64,000 nt of DNA from NCBI RefSeq assembly GCF_900101755.1, contig NZ_FNAE01000001.1:1736001-1800000 (forward strand), read 5' to 3'. This DNA is from Ectopseudomonas alcaliphila (GTDB lineage Bacteria > Pseudomonadota > Gammaproteobacteria > Pseudomonadales > Pseudomonadaceae). Below are positions 63,150 to 64,000 of the stretch, piece by piece. The notes beneath the pieces were generated by a model. It worked only from the letters and a program-made list of their open reading frames with translations, did not search any database and had not been told where the DNA came from. A program made the position numbers and the translations under genes. Numbering within the stretch: position 1 is the first letter of the stretch; each line of letters starts with the position of its first letter.

Positions 63150-64000
63150 TCAGGCGAACAGCTCGATGATGCGCTGGCGCTGCGCCGCGTCAGGCAGGCG
63201 GCCCTGACCGGCGAGGAGATTGTCGGCCATGTAACGCGGATTGGAGGTGGCCGGAATCACCGCAGTGACCGCCGGATTGGCGAGGATGAACTTGAGCATC
63301 AGCTGGGCCCAGGAAGTGACGTCCAGTTCCACCGCAGCCCAGTCGGGAAGGGTTTTCCCCTTGACGCGGTCGAACAGCGCCGAGCGCTGGAAGGGCCGGT
63401 TGATCAGTACCGCGATGCCCTTGTCGGCGCAGTACGGCAGCAGCTCACGCTCGGCGTTGCGCTCGCCGATGGAGTAGTTGAACTGGACGAAATCCACGGG
63501 CTCCTGGCGCAGCACGTCGAGCAGGCGCTCATGGGCGGAATCGAGGTAGTGAGTCACGCCGACGTAGCGTACCCGGCCCTGCTCTTTCAGCTCGCGCAAC
63601 AGACCAAGTTGAGTGCTGGTGTCCTGCAGGTTGTGCACCTGCATCAGGTCGATGGTGTCGGTCTTGAGCGCGGCGAAGCTGGCCTCGATCTGCCGCTCAC
63701 CTGCCGCGCGCCCCGAGGAGGACACCTTGCTGGCCAGGAACACCTTTTTGCGCATGTCGTCTTCCGCGGCCAGCGCACCACACACGGCCTCGGCTCGCCC
63801 GTAGCTGGGCGCGGTGTCCACCAGACTGGCGCCGCCATTGACCAGCGTCTGCAGCACTTCGCGCAAGGGCTGTAGCGCCTCCTCGGTCATTGCCACATCG
63901 TGGGTGCGCGACGTCCCCAGACCGATCACCGGCAGCAGTTCACCGCTACTGGGAATCGCCCGACTCAGCACCGTGCCTGAAGCGAAAGCGGATGACGGCA
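63150..64000 (-). CDS. aldo/keto reductase (5' end probably outside the window)
   Basis: The annotated core of 273 residues would start with GTG at 63971, but the frame stays open to base 64000 and reads SSAFASGTVLSRAIPSSGE, resembling the end of an exported-protein leader (A-x-A cleavage) before the catalytic domain. So the true start is probably beyond the window and a Tat or Sec signal is likely. The enzyme fold shows LPVIGLGTSRTHDV, DTAPSYGRAE (Asp-Tyr pair), LASKVSSSGRA (Lys), LMQVHNLQD (His) and the NADPH-binding VTAVIPATSNPRYMADN. It reduces aldehydes or ketones with NADPH. Substrate unknown. Confidence 0.82.
   Translation of the reverse strand, partial: PSSAFASGTVLSRAIPSSGELLPVIGLGTSRTHDVAMTEEALQPLREVLQTLVNGGASLVDTAPSYGRAEAVCGALAAEDDMRKKVFLASKVSSSGRAAGERQIEASFAALKTDTIDLMQVHNLQDTSTQLGLLRELKEQGRVRYVGVTHYLDSAHERLLDVLRQEPVDFVQFNYSIGERNAERELLPYCADKGIAVLINRPFQRSALFDRVKGKTLPDWAAVELDVTSWAQLMLKFILANPAVTAVIPATSNPRYMADNLLAGQGRLPDAAQRQRIIELFA

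Overview
The window is about 64 kb of a GC-rich gammaproteobacterial chromosome and reads as core genome of Pseudomonas, probably the mendocina/oleovorans (Ectopseudomonas) group. The evidence is the complete pilGHIJK-chpABC cluster with its gshB-tonB-yqgE-ruvX-pyrRBC' neighbours, an SAH riboswitch in front of ahcY, the Pseudomonas-type initiating synthase FabY, and many REP-like intergenic palindromes. I see no prophage, insertion sequence, CRISPR array, tRNA or rRNA gene. One CDS is cut at each edge: ligB on the left and an aldo/keto reductase on the right.

Layout. 1-3.7 kb: ligB end, a DUF1090 periplasmic protein, a c'-type cytochrome lipoprotein, an orphan chemoreceptor and a MAPEG protein. 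3.8-12.3 kb: a reductive pyrimidine catabolism unit, with a carbamoyl-amide hydrolase and an NCS1 transporter on the minus strand, divergent from dihydropyrimidinase and preT-preA on the plus strand, and a RutR-like TetR regulator at its end. The 576-bp divergent intergenic region carries two long near-perfect palindromes. 12.3-17.1 kb: SAH riboswitch-ahcY-metF-ppnN (methyl cycle and nucleotide salvage), then a small solute-binding protein. 17.3-24.7 kb: rhlE, a cytochrome b561-yceI pair, bioA, rsmE and a sodium:alanine symporter.

24.8-38.2 kb (minus): the Pil-Chp type IV pilus chemosensory system, with receivers PilG/PilH, adaptors PilI/ChpC, receptor PilJ, methyltransferase PilK, methylesterase ChpB and a 2,437-residue ChpA kinase. 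ChpA has six His-phosphotransfer modules, two Thr-bearing pseudo-modules and a receiver. 38.5-44.4 kb (plus): gshB, tonB, yqgE, ruvX, pyrR, pyrB and a catalytically dead dihydroorotase homologue.

44.7-64 kb: fabY, then cysQ-nudE, a HAD phosphatase, a BON-LysM protein, a LysR gene beside fdhD-ydeP-like oxidoreductase, a glycine-zipper protein, a two-gene membrane module (DUF2157 plus a DUF4824-like partner), a thioesterase, an Fe-alcohol dehydrogenase, an acyl-CoA/3-hydroxyacyl-CoA dehydrogenase pair with a divergent LysR regulator, an ADP/ATP-translocase-like transporter and an aldo/keto reductase. As I recall the P. aeruginosa PAO1 gene order, the pyrC'-fabY boundary joins two blocks that lie on opposite sides of oriC at similar distances, as expected for an inversion symmetric about the origin.

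I did not find a clearly undescribed system. The best leads are the palindrome pair in the pyrimidine intergenic region, the Thr pseudo-phosphotransfer modules and hexanucleotide repeat in ChpA, the DUF2157/DUF4824-like pair, and short dispersed repeats that have become gene ends.
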